A DNA stretch of 21,047 nt from Legionellales bacterium UBA4722 (GCA_002404295.1 DHJK01000115.1:22312-43358), one strand, 5' to 3'; positions 1-8,267 are shown, counted from the stretch's first letter. Notes: a model not told the origin generated them from the sequence alone. Numbers and translations are program-made.

Positions 1-20
1 AGCAGCGTTGAAAGACTAGG

Positions 21-46
21 TTGCTTCGCTCGCGCTCGCAATGACG
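21..46. repeat. Partial copy of a dispersed palindromic repeat
   Basis: The stretch TTGCTTCGCTCGCGCTCGCA followed by ATGACG closely matches the right arm of the complete palindromic repeat at 4701-4814 (TTGCTTCGCTTCGCTCGCAA then TGACG). Only one arm is visible; the other may lie left of the window or be lost. It sits just past the 3' end of the exporter operon, the same kind of intergenic site as the complete copy. The rest of positions 1-100 shows no gene or clear terminator. Confidence 0.6.
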
Positions 47-100
47 AAGATTAAGGCACGGGCACGACAGTGGAGCTCGCAGAAATAGTCACTAACTAAA

Positions 101-1300
101 TCACTCCGAGCGCAATGCATCGATAGGGTCTAGTTGAGATGCTTTGTATGCGGGGTAATAGCCAAAAAATATACCTACTGCGACGGAGACAGTAAACCCG
201 ATAAGAGGAGGCATAAGGAATAAAGTGAATTCCCAGTGCCAAAATAATGCCATTACATAGGCGATAATGACGCCTATTGTGACACCACATGTGCCGCCGA
301 TAAGGGAGAGCATGATGGCTTCGACTAGGAAGAGGGCCCAAATGTCGGAGCGTTTTGCGCCGACCGCTAGACGAATTCCGATTTCACGTCTTCGCTCAAC
401 AACGGAGACAAGCATAATGTTCATTACGCCGATGCCGCCAACGAGTAGAGAAATGCTGCCTATTAAACCTAAAAATACGGTGAATATTTGGCTTTGGGCT
501 GACATGCGTGCAATTAATTCTTTTGCGCTGCGAAAAAAGAGGCGTTTGTTTGCAACTTGTCTATTGATATAAGTCGTAATGTTGTTTTGTACGTTTTCAA
601 TGTTCGCCTCAGGCGTGAGACGTAAAATAATATTATTGATCGCGGCATATTTACTTAAGGACATGGACGTTAAAATAGGAATCATAACTGTGGAGTCAAT
701 ATCGGCATAGACGAAACTGTTTTCAGGCCAGGGTTTTGCGACGCCTACGATGGTGAAAATGTTTTTGCCTATTTGTATTTGTTGGCCGATGGCATCAAAA
801 AATGTAAGTTTCTTAATTTGTGCATTCACTTTATCGCCGATGACGCAAAAAAATCCATAGCCGTCCAGCATGGATATGAAACGGCCGCCGGCTAATTCTA
901 AGTGGACAATATGAGCAAAATTCTCGGTGACTCCTAGAACACTGCCATTGATTGAATGGCCATTAAATTGAGCTGGGTTATAGAGTTGGGCATAAGGTGC
1001 AACATCAACAATGGACGCATCGGATTTTTGTAAATTCAAGACTTCAGGTAAAGTTAAATTGGAGAGTGCACCGCCTGCACTGCCACCACCTTCTGATGAA
1101 TCACTCACTGACACGGCTAATAAATCTGTGCCTAGGGTTTTGAATTGTTTTAATGCTTCATTGGTGACTAGCTCACCGCCTAATACCATTGCTACTACTG
1201 ATGCGGTTCCTACTAAAATACCTAGCAATGCTAATACCGAACGTAACTTAGATGAAAGTAAATTAGCGAGACCTTCTTGGATATGATTCATCAATCGCAT
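101..1300 (-). CDS. MacB-type ABC transporter permease (FtsX/MacB_PCD family)
   Basis: Inner-membrane permease of a MacB-like ABC exporter, 399 aa. The layout is typical: one N-terminal membrane helix (about residues 20-42), a large periplasmic domain (about 45-270), then three helices (about 272-299, 322-352, 362-383). Between helices 2 and 3 is the family motif ERRREIGIRLAVGAKRSDI (302-320), the contact region with the ATPase. The C-terminus, YPAYKASQLDPIDALRSE, is the classic MacB ending. An ATG at 1300 is chosen because GGATGG lies about 9 bases upstream and it overlaps the ATPase stop by 10 bases; the frame stays open to 1339 and a second ATG at 1291 overlaps the stop as TGATG. Last gene of the four-gene operon. 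Unlike E. coli MacB, the ATPase is a separate polypeptide. The substrate cannot be read from sequence; MacB relatives move peptides, lipoproteins, toxins or macrolides. Confidence 0.9.
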   Translation of the reverse strand: MRLMNHIQEGLANLLSSKLRSVLALLGILVGTASVVAMVLGGELVTNEALKQFKTLGTDLLAVSVSDSSEGGGSAGGALSNLTLPEVLNLQKSDASIVDVAPYAQLYNPAQFNGHSINGSVLGVTENFAHIVHLELAGGRFISMLDGYGFFCVIGDKVNAQIKKLTFFDAIGQQIQIGKNIFTIVGVAKPWPENSFVYADIDSTVMIPILTSMSLSKYAAINNIILRLTPEANIENVQNNITTYINRQVANKRLFFRSAKELIARMSAQSQIFTVFLGLIGSISLLVGGIGVMNIMLVSVVERRREIGIRLAVGAKRSDIWALFLVEAIMLSLIGGTCGVTIGVIIAYVMALFWHWEFTLFLMPPLIGFTVSVAVGIFFGYYPAYKASQLDPIDALRSE

Positions 1301-1977
1301 ACTATTAATCCATCCTTTAAAGTCACAACACGCTGACATTGCTGACTGACTTCTTTATCGTGTGTCACGATTACAATGGTTCTACCTTCTTCTTGATTAA
1401 GACGCAGAAATAAGTTCATCACTTCTTCGCCAGTTTTAGAATCAAGCGCGCCTGTGGGTTCATCTGCAAAAATAACATCGGGATCGCCTACCAAAGCGCG
1501 AGCGATAGCGACACGTTGCTGCTGACCGCCAGATAATTGATTAGGTTTGTGATCAATAAATTTATCCATGGCTACTTTTTTTAAGATAGTCATTGCTTTT
1601 GTGCGCGCAACTGCGGGGGATTCTTCTCTGTAAAAAAGCGGCAACATCACATTTTGTAATGCGTTCAATCGTGGTAGTAAAAAAAATGATTGAAAAACAA
1701 AACCGATTTTTTGATTGCGTGTGATCGCTAATTCTTGATCTGTTAATCTTGAAACATTTTCACCAGCAAAAATATAATTGCCAGTGCTGCAATGATCAAG
1801 GAATCCCATAATGTTCATCATGGTCGACTTACCAGAGCCTGACGCACCCACGAGCGCTAGCATTTCGCCGCGCATTAATTGAAAACTAATGCCCTTTAAC
1901 GCATGAAACTCACTCATACCGGATTGATAAACTTTAGTTATGTTTTGTAAATCAATTAAATTAGTGAGGGACGACAA
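1291..1977 (-). CDS. ABC transporter ATP-binding protein (MacB/LolD-type)
   Basis: Cytoplasmic ATPase of 228 aa that would power the MacB-type permease encoded next. All nucleotide-binding motifs are intact: Walker A GASGSGKST (44-52), Q-loop glutamine in FVFQSF (96), signature LSGGQQQR (148-155), Walker B VIFADEP (168-174) with D-loop SALD-like GALD, and H-loop VTHD (His206). Length and motif spelling fit the LolD/MacB/FtsE branch of exporter ATPases. The start is a TTG at 1977, supported by AGGAG six bases upstream; this start lies inside the adaptor gene, giving a 17-base overlap and probable translational coupling. The stop overlaps the permease start. Family assignment is firm; transported substrate unknown. 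Confidence 0.93.
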   Translation of the reverse strand: MSSLTNLIDLQNITKVYQSGMSEFHALKGISFQLMRGEMLALVGASGSGKSTMMNIMGFLDHCSTGNYIFAGENVSRLTDQELAITRNQKIGFVFQSFFLLPRLNALQNVMLPLFYREESPAVARTKAMTILKKVAMDKFIDHKPNQLSGGQQQRVAIARALVGDPDVIFADEPTGALDSKTGEEVMNLFLRLNQEEGRTIVIVTHDKEVSQQCQRVVTLKDGLIVCD

Positions 1978-3106
1978 TTTTATCTCCTGCTTTCAAGGGA
2001 GATTCAATCACAACAGCATCCTCCGTCGTTGCACCTGTTTTAACTGGAACTTCAATAATTTTATGGCTATCGTTATCTTGCATCTTTATATAGGATACAT
2101 TGTTTTTTGAATAAACAGCTGCAAATGGCACAGAAACCACCGATTCACCTTCAATGTTAATTTGTACTTTTGCGCTCATGCCCACATGAATCACGGCCTG
2201 TTGAGCGGGTGTCAGTTTTGGAACGACGATTTCAACAGCAAAAACAGGCACCCCGCCTGACGCGGTCTGCGCTTGACGATCCACCCCTGAAATTTGACCA
2301 TCTAACTTAAATTGTGAAAAAGCAGTGCCGCTTACTTTTACTTTTTGACCTACTTTCAATTGATTGATATTAAATTCATTCACATTGATATGAATGATCA
2401 AACCACTCACATCACCAATCATCGCCAACGTATCGCCTTGTTTGACTTGGGAGCCTTTACTAATCTTCGTCGTGCTCTCGCTGTCTTCTTTAGCTGCTAA
2501 CAATACGACACCGTCTGCGGGTGCAACAATATGAATTTTTTCTAAATTTTCTTTCTGATTCAGTAGAGAACTTATTTTATCGATATCCGCTACCGTTAAT
2601 TTTTCGAAATCAAATCCTTTCATATCTAATTGTTTCATCATGGTTGATAACGCATCTTTTGCCTGAACCAAGCCAAGCTGACTCGTATAATAACTTGTTT
2701 TTTTACCTTTATAATCATCATCTGAGATTAATTGATTTTTATGTAGAAATTCAGCTTCCTTAAATAAGCTTTCACTATTGATAGAATCTGTTTTTGTTTT
2801 TACATATTGCACTAATGCCGCTTTGTAATCAGCCTGAAATTTGCTTGATTGAATGACAAACAACGCTTGTTGCGCTTTCACTGCATCGCCATAATGAAAT
2901 GCCATATCTTCAACGACGCCTTCTGCGGGTGTGGTCACAACTACTGCTTTTAATGGCAGCACAGTACCGGCATACAATAGATTAGTGATTAATGGTTTCA
3001 AGGTGACTGTGACAATTTCACTCTCACCGGTCGCTGAATTTTTATCGTTGTGGCCGCAGCTACTGATGAGTAGTAATAGAAAGATAATAAATAAACGATT
3101 AATCAT
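1961..3106 (-). CDS. Periplasmic adaptor (membrane fusion) lipoprotein, HlyD/MacA-like
   Basis: Adaptor of a tripartite exporter, 381 aa, bridging the inner-membrane ABC transporter and the outer-membrane channel. The N-terminus MINRLFIIFLLLLISSC is a lipoprotein signal peptide with lipobox ISSC, so the mature protein would start at Cys17 and be lipid-anchored. It has a split lipoyl (barrel-sandwich) domain, VVTTPAEGVVEDM (56-68) and HIVAPADGVVLLA (192-204), flanking a predicted helical hairpin (about 88-190). A beta-barrel domain (about 234-320) and a membrane-proximal domain follow. The ATG at 3106 is chosen over an upstream in-frame ATG at 3127 because it overlaps the TolC-like stop as ATGA and has AGGTGG just upstream. 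MacA-like by context with a MacB-type permease. Confidence 0.9.
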   Translation of the reverse strand: MINRLFIIFLLLLISSCGHNDKNSATGESEIVTVTLKPLITNLLYAGTVLPLKAVVVTTPAEGVVEDMAFHYGDAVKAQQALFVIQSSKFQADYKAALVQYVKTKTDSINSESLFKEAEFLHKNQLISDDDYKGKKTSYYTSQLGLVQAKDALSTMMKQLDMKGFDFEKLTVADIDKISSLLNQKENLEKIHIVAPADGVVLLAAKEDSESTTKISKGSQVKQGDTLAMIGDVSGLIIHINVNEFNINQLKVGQKVKVSGTAFSQFKLDGQISGVDRQAQTASGGVPVFAVEIVVPKLTPAQQAVIHVGMSAKVQINIEGESVVSVPFAAVYSKNNVSYIKMQDNDSHKIIEVPVKTGATTEDAVVIESPLKAGDKIVVPH

Positions 3107-4557
3107 GATCCCACCTGTATGTTCCATGTTTGCAATGTTCGACCAGTCAATTGATCTAGGGCGACAAGCGCTCTTAGATATGAAATTTGCTGTGATAAAT
3201 ATTGTTGTTGAGTCGCCATATAAGTTTGTCTTATATTTTGCAATTCTATGCTATCAATTAAGCCGTAATTGTATTTTTGTTCATTAACGTTATAGACTTT
3301 TTGTTGTAGCTCTTCTGCGTGCCCTGATAGTTTTAATGAGCGCTCAGCGCTGAAAACATTGTTCCAGGAATCAATAGCTGTAGATTCATACTTCCATTTA
3401 TCCTGTCTTAGGCCAATAGCCGCTTCATGTAACGCTATTTTTGCGTCTTCTAATGCAATTTTTGCTGACTGGTCATCGATGGGGATGGTTAAATTTAATG
3501 TAACACTGTCATTTCGATTGACGCCATTCACTAAACTATTCAATCCTGAATTTTGGCTGCCGCTGCCGCCATTACTGCCTGTTGCAGCTGTGGCTGTAAG
3601 ATCTAATTTCCAAAGCATGTCGTTTTCGGCACTAGCAACGCCACGCTTCACAGTGCCTTCGTAAGTTATTTGTGCGGTTCGATATGAAACATCATTAGTG
3701 ACCACTAATTTTTTTGTGTCTTCCAGTGAAGGTATATGATACTTCTGAATTAATTTTGGCACTGAAATATCAGTAAACACAACATTCGCACTGGGATCTA
3801 AACCGATTGTTTGCAACAGTTTTGCATGTGCTTGTGCTAGCGAGTTTTGATCTGTTTCTATTTTCGCTTGAATATTAGCAACAGCAGCTTCTACTGTGAC
3901 TAATTCTACACCTGCTTTGCGGCCCGCTTTAATGAATAACTTTGTTTGGTCTACTGATTTTTGTGAGCGCTGTAAATCACCCTTATCAATTTCTAGTGTT
4001 TTTTCTGCAGAAACCACACCAAGATAAGCATCAATTACATTTGTTACAGTGTTACGTAATGTTTCTTCGGATTGCATATGACTAATTTTGACACTTTCCA
4101 TTGCGCTTTGCAGGGCAGCTTCTACGATGGGACGACCGAATCCTCTTACTAGAGGTTGCACGACGGTGAGCGATACGCCGGGGCGGTAGTTCTTGCCAAT
4201 ATCATTGCTCGCAGCTAACGTGATATTCGTACCGAAGGGTGTATTTAACGTAGCCTTAGGCGTTATGCCTGTTGAATTTTGCGTTATTTGCGATACGCCT
4301 CCTGCTTGAGTGGAGGAATAAGTTTGTGAGGTTAGTTTGCTTGCATCTATTTCATAGTGGGGTTTGAAATGCCATTGTGCTAATTCCAGGGCGTATTTTT
4401 TCTGGATGGCGGCTAGTTGTTGCAGTTGCACACCGGGGCTTTCTCGGAGGGCTAATAAGATGGCGTCGTTTAACGAGAGGGTGCGTGGGACTTCTGTGAG
4501 CGCTTGACTGAGCGCTGCCCATGAAAGAACTATGCAAAACAATAATAATCGAAGCAT
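3103..4557 (-). CDS. TolC-family outer membrane efflux channel protein
   Basis: Outer-membrane factor of about 484 aa forming the exit duct of the exporter. It begins with a signal peptide, MLRLLLFCIVLSWAALSQA, followed by LSLNDAILLALRESPGVQ, the usual first helix of TolC-family proteins. Two repeats of long amphipathic helices with short beta segments follow. The segment VQPLVRGFG (mid-protein) and the later ITYEGTVKRGVASAENDMLWKLDLTA-type region are typical of the family. It is the first gene of the operon and its stop overlaps the adaptor start by four bases (ATGA). The start is uncertain: ATG at 4557 gives a clean signal peptide, while an in-frame TTG at 4572 is possible. A strong AAAGGAGG lies about 20 bases before the TTG, rather far for either. 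A dedicated channel in the operon suggests the complex does not rely on a shared housekeeping TolC. Confidence 0.88.
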   Translation of the reverse strand: MLRLLLFCIVLSWAALSQALTEVPRTLSLNDAILLALRESPGVQLQQLAAIQKKYALELAQWHFKPHYEIDASKLTSQTYSSTQAGGVSQITQNSTGITPKATLNTPFGTNITLAASNDIGKNYRPGVSLTVVQPLVRGFGRPIVEAALQSAMESVKISHMQSEETLRNTVTNVIDAYLGVVSAEKTLEIDKGDLQRSQKSVDQTKLFIKAGRKAGVELVTVEAAVANIQAKIETDQNSLAQAHAKLLQTIGLDPSANVVFTDISVPKLIQKYHIPSLEDTKKLVVTNDVSYRTAQITYEGTVKRGVASAENDMLWKLDLTATAATGSNGGSGSQNSGLNSLVNGVNRNDSVTLNLTIPIDDQSAKIALEDAKIALHEAAIGLRQDKWKYESTAIDSWNNVFSAERSLKLSGHAEELQQKVYNVNEQKYNYGLIDSIELQNIRQTYMATQQQYLSQQISYLRALVALDQLTGRTLQTWNIQVGS

Positions 4558-4700
4558 ATGATTTTTTAACAACTCTACTTAATTTTTAATAACCTCCTTT
4601 TTATTTAACTTCATCCATAAACCTTGCGTAACCCACAAAATCAATCGTGAACGGGTACGCACGCATATGATATCCCCACGAATTTTTCTTAAATCACAGG

Positions 4701-4814
4701 CGTCATTGCGAGCGAAGCGAAGCAATCCATCTCGAAAGCAAGGCTTCAGAAAGCTAATCTTAGATACTAAGCTTTGCTTTCGAGATGGATTGCTTCGCTT
4801 CGCTCGCAATGACG
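4701..4814. repeat. Palindromic dispersed repeat (46-bp inverted arms)
   Basis: Two arms of 46 bp (4701-4746 and 4769-4814) are reverse complements with a single mismatch, separated by about 22 bases. Each arm begins CGTCATTGCGAGCGAAGCGA, a sequence I recognise as widely scattered in bacterial genomes, particularly of obligate or facultative intracellular groups. It lies between the exporter operon and the Ddl gene, and in RNA would fold into one very long hairpin. Reading it in either direction gives spurious peptides with RAKRSNPSRKQ and DGLLRFARND. A one-armed copy lies at 21-46. The remaining bases of the 4573-4844 gap show no gene. Confidence 0.85.
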
Positions 4815-4844
4815 ATACAGGAGTAGTAAGCTGTTACAGCAACT

Positions 4845-5996
4845 TTAAGCTTCTAAACACTCCCTGCTAAGCATCGTTTTCTTTGAATGCCTCGCAACCG
4901 CCAACATCACCAACTGTGTCAACAATTCAGAATACCCAATCCCCGATGCCGACATTAATTTTGGATACATGCTGACTTTCGTAAACCCAGGAATCGAATT
5001 AATTTCATTAAAATATATTTCATTCGTTCCGCGTTCCACAAAAAGATCGACTCTGGCCATGCCTTCACAATCCAACGCTAAAAAAATATTTTTAGCAAAT
5101 TCACATACTTTTTCTTTTAGCTCTTCAGAAATAGGTGCGGGAATAATCAACTCCGCGCCTTTTTCATCAAGGTATTTTGAAGCATAAGAATAAAACTCAT
5201 GTGCTGCAGTGGGTCTAACCTCACCTGGCACGCTTACGATAGGGTCAACACCTGCTTCAAGCGACTCTAACACAGCCACTTCAATTTCCATGACATCAAT
5301 GCCTTGCTCAACAATTACCTTAGTGTCATAACGAAATGCTGCATTAATAGCAGCAACTAAATGAGCTGCGCTTTTTACTTTTTCCACACCAACGCTTGAA
5401 CCCGTATTTGCTGGTTTCACAAAAACAGGATATTGTAATTTTTCTGCCACTAACGCACAAAACTGCTGCGGATTTTTTTCCCAATGCCCGCTTTTAATCA
5501 CGAGATAAGCAGGGGTCTTCATGCCCGCATTCATGACTAAGCGTTTGGAAACATCTTTATCCATACCTACTGCTGAAGACAATACACCGCTGCCTACATA
5601 GGGCACATCTGCTAACTCAAGTAATCCTTGTACGGTACCATCTTCACACAAAGGTCCATGAATCACAGGAAAAACAACATCGAAAATACGGCCAGTGCTT
5701 TTTATTAACTGACTAGGAGGAATTTGTTGCAGCGCTTTACCAATTAAATCTGGATTAAACAGCATGCGTTCTGACTCTTGCTGTAACCGCAAAAGAGCCG
5801 GTGAATTTAATTCTTTTTTTAAAATATCGTCGCCTAAAAACCAACCGCCTTCTTTATCAATACCAATGGGAATGACATCAAAACGAGAACGGTCTAAATG
5901 TTGAATCACATTGGTTGCAGACATTAATGAAACTTCATGCTCGCCTGAACGACCACCATATAAAACTGCTACACGAATTTTATCTGTTGTACTCAT
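4845..5996 (-). CDS. ddlA: D-alanine--D-alanine ligase (DdlA type)
   Basis: ATP-grasp enzyme joining two D-alanines for the peptidoglycan pentapeptide, in the cytoplasm; 383 aa, near the usual length for the longer DdlA branch. N-terminal domain: LYGGRSGEHEVSL (12-24), with Glu20 expected to bind the first D-Ala. Central domain: KPANTGSSVGV (194-204), with the Ser of the omega-loop network. The segment EFYSYASKYLDEKGAELIIPAP spans about 267-288. C-terminal domain: MARVDLFV (Arg315) and EIYFNEINSIPGFT (326-339), carrying metal- and D-Ala-binding residues. ATG at 5996 is supported by GAGG about six bases upstream. It stands alone, not in a division/cell-wall cluster. The last twelve residues or so (HSKKTMLSRECLEA) are a lineage-specific tail. 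ddlA versus ddlB naming rests on length and is less certain than function. Confidence 0.93.
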   Translation of the reverse strand: MSTTDKIRVAVLYGGRSGEHEVSLMSATNVIQHLDRSRFDVIPIGIDKEGGWFLGDDILKKELNSPALLRLQQESERMLFNPDLIGKALQQIPPSQLIKSTGRIFDVVFPVIHGPLCEDGTVQGLLELADVPYVGSGVLSSAVGMDKDVSKRLVMNAGMKTPAYLVIKSGHWEKNPQQFCALVAEKLQYPVFVKPANTGSSVGVEKVKSAAHLVAAINAAFRYDTKVIVEQGIDVMEIEVAVLESLEAGVDPIVSVPGEVRPTAAHEFYSYASKYLDEKGAELIIPAPISEELKEKVCEFAKNIFLALDCEGMARVDLFVERGTNEIYFNEINSIPGFTKVSMYPKLMSASGIGYSELLTQLVMLAVARHSKKTMLSRECLEA

Positions 5997-6085
5997 GCAT
6001 GCCTCATTAAAAGTTAAGGAACTATATCAGCAAATTTCACTATTCCAATCGTGTTCGTCTTTTCTTGTTCTATGCAGTTGAAAAC

Positions 6086-6111
6086 ATGGAGAACACAAAG
6101 ATGCTCTCCAT
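6086..6111. terminator. Weak hairpin downstream of the small lipoprotein gene
   Basis: ATGGAGA (6086-6092) and TCTCCAT (6105-6111) form a 7-bp stem with a 12-base loop, 15 bases beyond the lipoprotein stop when read on the minus strand. On that strand it is followed by GTTTTC, a poor U-tract. It may attenuate transcription between the lipoprotein gene and ddl, but could be chance. Confidence 0.3.
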
Positions 6112-6126
6112 ATCGTTCAATGACAA

Positions 6127-6309
6127 TTACTGAGCTGCTGCTTCACCTTTGTAGTTATGATGATGACGGTGATGTTTAGCAGGTACAGCTACAACTTTAG
6201 CATTGTTATCGGTGCTTACAACTGTAGGTTGTTCTGTACCTTTATTAGCACAGCTTGCCAATACAAGCGCGGAAGCAACGATGCTCAATACTAATGCAAT
6301 CTTTTTCAT
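6127..6309 (-). CDS. Small lipoprotein with histidine-rich C-terminus
   Basis: A 60-aa predicted lipoprotein. MKKIALVLSIVASALVLASC is a lipoprotein signal peptide with a good lipobox (LASC), so acylation would occur at Cys20 and leave a mature peptide of only 41 residues. The mature part is low complexity and ends near HHRHHHNYKGEAAAQ, with five histidines among residues 46-51. Such a cluster could bind Zn, Ni or Cu, but this is inference; I do not recognise a named family. The ATG at 6309 is chosen over an upstream ATG at 6357 because GGAGA lies about 8 bases before it and the signal peptide begins there. It precedes ddl by 130 bases on the same strand, probably as a separate unit. Confidence 0.75.
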   Translation of the reverse strand: MKKIALVLSIVASALVLASCANKGTEQPTVVSTDNNAKVVAVPAKHHRHHHNYKGEAAAQ

Positions 6310-6402
6310 GTGTTCTATCTCCAAAATTTGATCTTCTAAAATGACGACTACACGCAATAAACGTGGAGTTCTAGGGCTGAAACTATACCTCTTTCTTTTT
6401 AT

Positions 6403-6437
6403 AACTGCTAGTTTTTTGGCTAAACTTTCTAGCAGTT
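6403..6437. repeat. Short inverted repeat in a divergent promoter region
   Basis: AACTGCTAG (6403-6411) and CTAGCAGTT (6429-6437) are perfect 9-bp inverted arms 17 bases apart, in the AT-rich gap between the divergent lipoprotein gene (ends leftward at 6309) and the L,D-transpeptidase operon (starts at 6619). It could be a regulator-binding site or an RNA hairpin. No terminator-like T-run follows either arm directly. Confidence 0.4.
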
Positions 6438-6618
6438 TCGCAGTTATTGCTTGTCATTTGTGTTTTATGGCAACCCTTTGTAATCACTCATTTTTGCTTA
6501 AAATGTAGTCATATCGATTGACACAAGGTGGCATACTGAGTGATAATATCGGACTTCTGATTTTATTTTAGACAAATTTCAAGCACATTTTGACTCCATG
6601 CTTATTAAACAGGGCCTT

Positions 6619-7323
6619 ATGAAGATAAGACACATTATAGCTATCTTGATTATTTTTTGCATCGCAGGTTGGGGACCTTTTTCGTGGTTTGGACCTTCTG
6701 CACCTACTTCTCCGGTCGGCACAGAAACATGGGTCGCTGAAGAGGTCAGCAAAATTAATGCGCAAGCTAGTAATATTGATACCAATGTCCTCAAAATGAG
6801 TCTGGACGCCTATTTACGAGCGCACGCAAGAGGCATGGACACCAAACAGCTATTAACGATTGTAGATTACTCAAAGCCCTCCTCAGAACGCAGATTATGG
6901 GTTATCGATTTAAAACGTGCGAAAGTCTTATTCAATACTTGGGTTACCCACGGCAGAGAGAGCGGCCGCCTCAATGCAACCTCTTTCTCTAATGACCCAG
7001 GCAGTTTAAAATCCAGTCTTGGGTTATTTTTAACCACTGGCGCGCCCTATGTAGGCGGCAACGGTTATTCGCTGAGATTATTAGGTTTAGAAAGGGGCGT
7101 AAATGATAACGCTTACCAGCGTGATATTGTGGTACACGGTGCATGGTATGCAGATCATAAGGTCGTAAGTCGATATGGTTTTTTAGGACGCAGCTGGGGC
7201 TGTCTGGCGGTAGATGAAGCAACAGTACATCCACTCATCAATACAATTAAAGATAATACGTTAATATTTGTTTATTATCCCGATCGACATTGGTTAAATC
7301 ACTCAAGCTATTTAGTTGGCTAG
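6619..7323 (+). CDS. Murein L,D-transpeptidase catalytic-domain protein (YkuD_2-type)
   Basis: Envelope enzyme of 234 aa predicted to act on peptidoglycan tetrapeptides. Residues 5-24 form an uncleaved-looking hydrophobic signal/anchor. The catalytic domain fills about residues 90-222: LWVIDLKRAKVLFNTWVTHG (93-112), then VVHGAWY (His173), and GRSWGCLAV (190-198) with Ser192 and nucleophile Cys195. The S-W-G-C-L spelling and the THGRESG segment match the secreted YkuD_2 branch (DUF-type murein L,D-transpeptidases), not the ErfK branch seen in the next gene. ATG at 6619 is preferred over an in-frame ATG at 6598 because AGGG lies just before it. First gene of a three-gene plus-strand cluster; the stop is 10 bases before the next start. 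Whether it crosslinks, cleaves or tethers cannot be told from sequence. Confidence 0.85.
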   Translation: MKIRHIIAILIIFCIAGWGPFSWFGPSAPTSPVGTETWVAEEVSKINAQASNIDTNVLKMSLDAYLRAHARGMDTKQLLTIVDYSKPSSERRLWVIDLKRAKVLFNTWVTHGRESGRLNATSFSNDPGSLKSSLGLFLTTGAPYVGGNGYSLRLLGLERGVNDNAYQRDIVVHGAWYADHKVVSRYGFLGRSWGCLAVDEATVHPLINTIKDNTLIFVYYPDRHWLNHSSYLVG

Positions 7324-7333
7324 GAAAATTATA

Positions 7334-8263
7334 ATGACAACGCAAAACAATTTATTTATATCGCTTATTTTAACCATGGCTATCGTGATTGCGATGCAAT
7401 CCGCGAAAGCCGTTAATTATACTCTCCCTCCCGCAGGAAACACTCTCATTGGCTATGTACAAACAACGGAAGCAGTCGCGACTGATACGCCTGTTGGACT
7501 AGCGCAGCGCTACAATATAGGATTAAATGCAATTGTGAATGCGAATCCTGGCACCACAGAACTCAGAATTGTAAATAGTAATTATGTCAAAATTCCCACT
7601 GAGTTTCTTTTGCCTAACATGCCGCACAGAGGTATTGTGATTAATCTGGCCGAAATGCGCATGTATTATTACCCAGAAGGACATGGCAACGTTATGACGT
7701 TCCCCATCGGCATTGGTAAAATAGGTAAAACCATTCCTATTCGAAATACCTCTATCACAAGAAAAGTAGTAAATCCTACATGGACGCCGCCTGCAGACAT
7801 ACGTCAATTCAATCGTGAACAAGGGATTGAATTACCAAAGACAATGGCAGCAGGACCCGATAACCCACTGGGACCTTATGCTATCTATTTAAGCATTCCA
7901 ACTTACCTAATTCATAGCACGATTTTTCCAGAAAGCATCGGCAGACGTGCGAGCTTCGGTTGTATTCGTATGAACGAATCCGATATTAAAGAGTTTTTTC
8001 CTTTAGTGGAAAAAGGTACGCCTGTGGCTATTATCAATGCCCCTAACAAAGTGGGCTGGGATGATAACAAGCTTTATCTAGAAGCTCATCCAGCACTTGA
8101 AGAGCTTAATGATGGATTGCAGTCTAATCTAAATAACATGGTTTCATTGGTTGAAAATGCATTTGCTTCGAAAAGTACTACATTTGTAGATTGGCAATTG
8201 GCGGCTGATATTTTGGATCAGCCTGATGGTGTGCCGCATGAGATTGGGATTAAAATAGGTTAA
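7334..8263 (+). CDS. L,D-transpeptidase, ErfK/YbiS/YcfS/YnhG type with LysM-like region
   Basis: Periplasmic L,D-transpeptidase, 309 aa, of the branch that makes 3-3 crosslinks or attaches lipoprotein to peptidoglycan. Signal peptide: MTTQNNLFISLILTMAIVIA up to about Ala26. A LysM-like peptidoglycan-binding segment lies at about 45-90 (LAQRYNIGLNAIVNANPG then VKIP). The YkuD domain spans about 98-236: GIVINLAEMRMYYYP, NPTWTPP (147-153), IHSTIFPESIG (His194) and SFGCIRM (207-213) with catalytic Cys210. About 70 residues follow that I cannot assign. ATG at 7334 is chosen because AGGAAA precedes it by 8 bases; the frame also has a TTG at 7316 inside the previous gene. Spacing of 10 bases after the first transpeptidase and 4 before the kinase-like gene implies one operon. 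Confidence 0.92.
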   Translation: MTTQNNLFISLILTMAIVIAMQSAKAVNYTLPPAGNTLIGYVQTTEAVATDTPVGLAQRYNIGLNAIVNANPGTTELRIVNSNYVKIPTEFLLPNMPHRGIVINLAEMRMYYYPEGHGNVMTFPIGIGKIGKTIPIRNTSITRKVVNPTWTPPADIRQFNREQGIELPKTMAAGPDNPLGPYAIYLSIPTYLIHSTIFPESIGRRASFGCIRMNESDIKEFFPLVEKGTPVAIINAPNKVGWDDNKLYLEAHPALEELNDGLQSNLNNMVSLVENAFASKSTTFVDWQLAADILDQPDGVPHEIGIKIG

Positions 8264-8267
8264 TACC

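Noticed and set aside
267..572. 101-codon plus-strand frame opposite the permease
   Set aside because: It is a shadow of the MacB-type permease, whose minus-strand frame has family motifs throughout.
4579..4870. Short open frames on both strands with RAKRSNPSRKQ and DGLLRFARND peptides
   Set aside because: They are translations of the palindromic repeat at 4701-4814, and the same words appear on both strands because of its symmetry. No ribosome site or family supports a gene.
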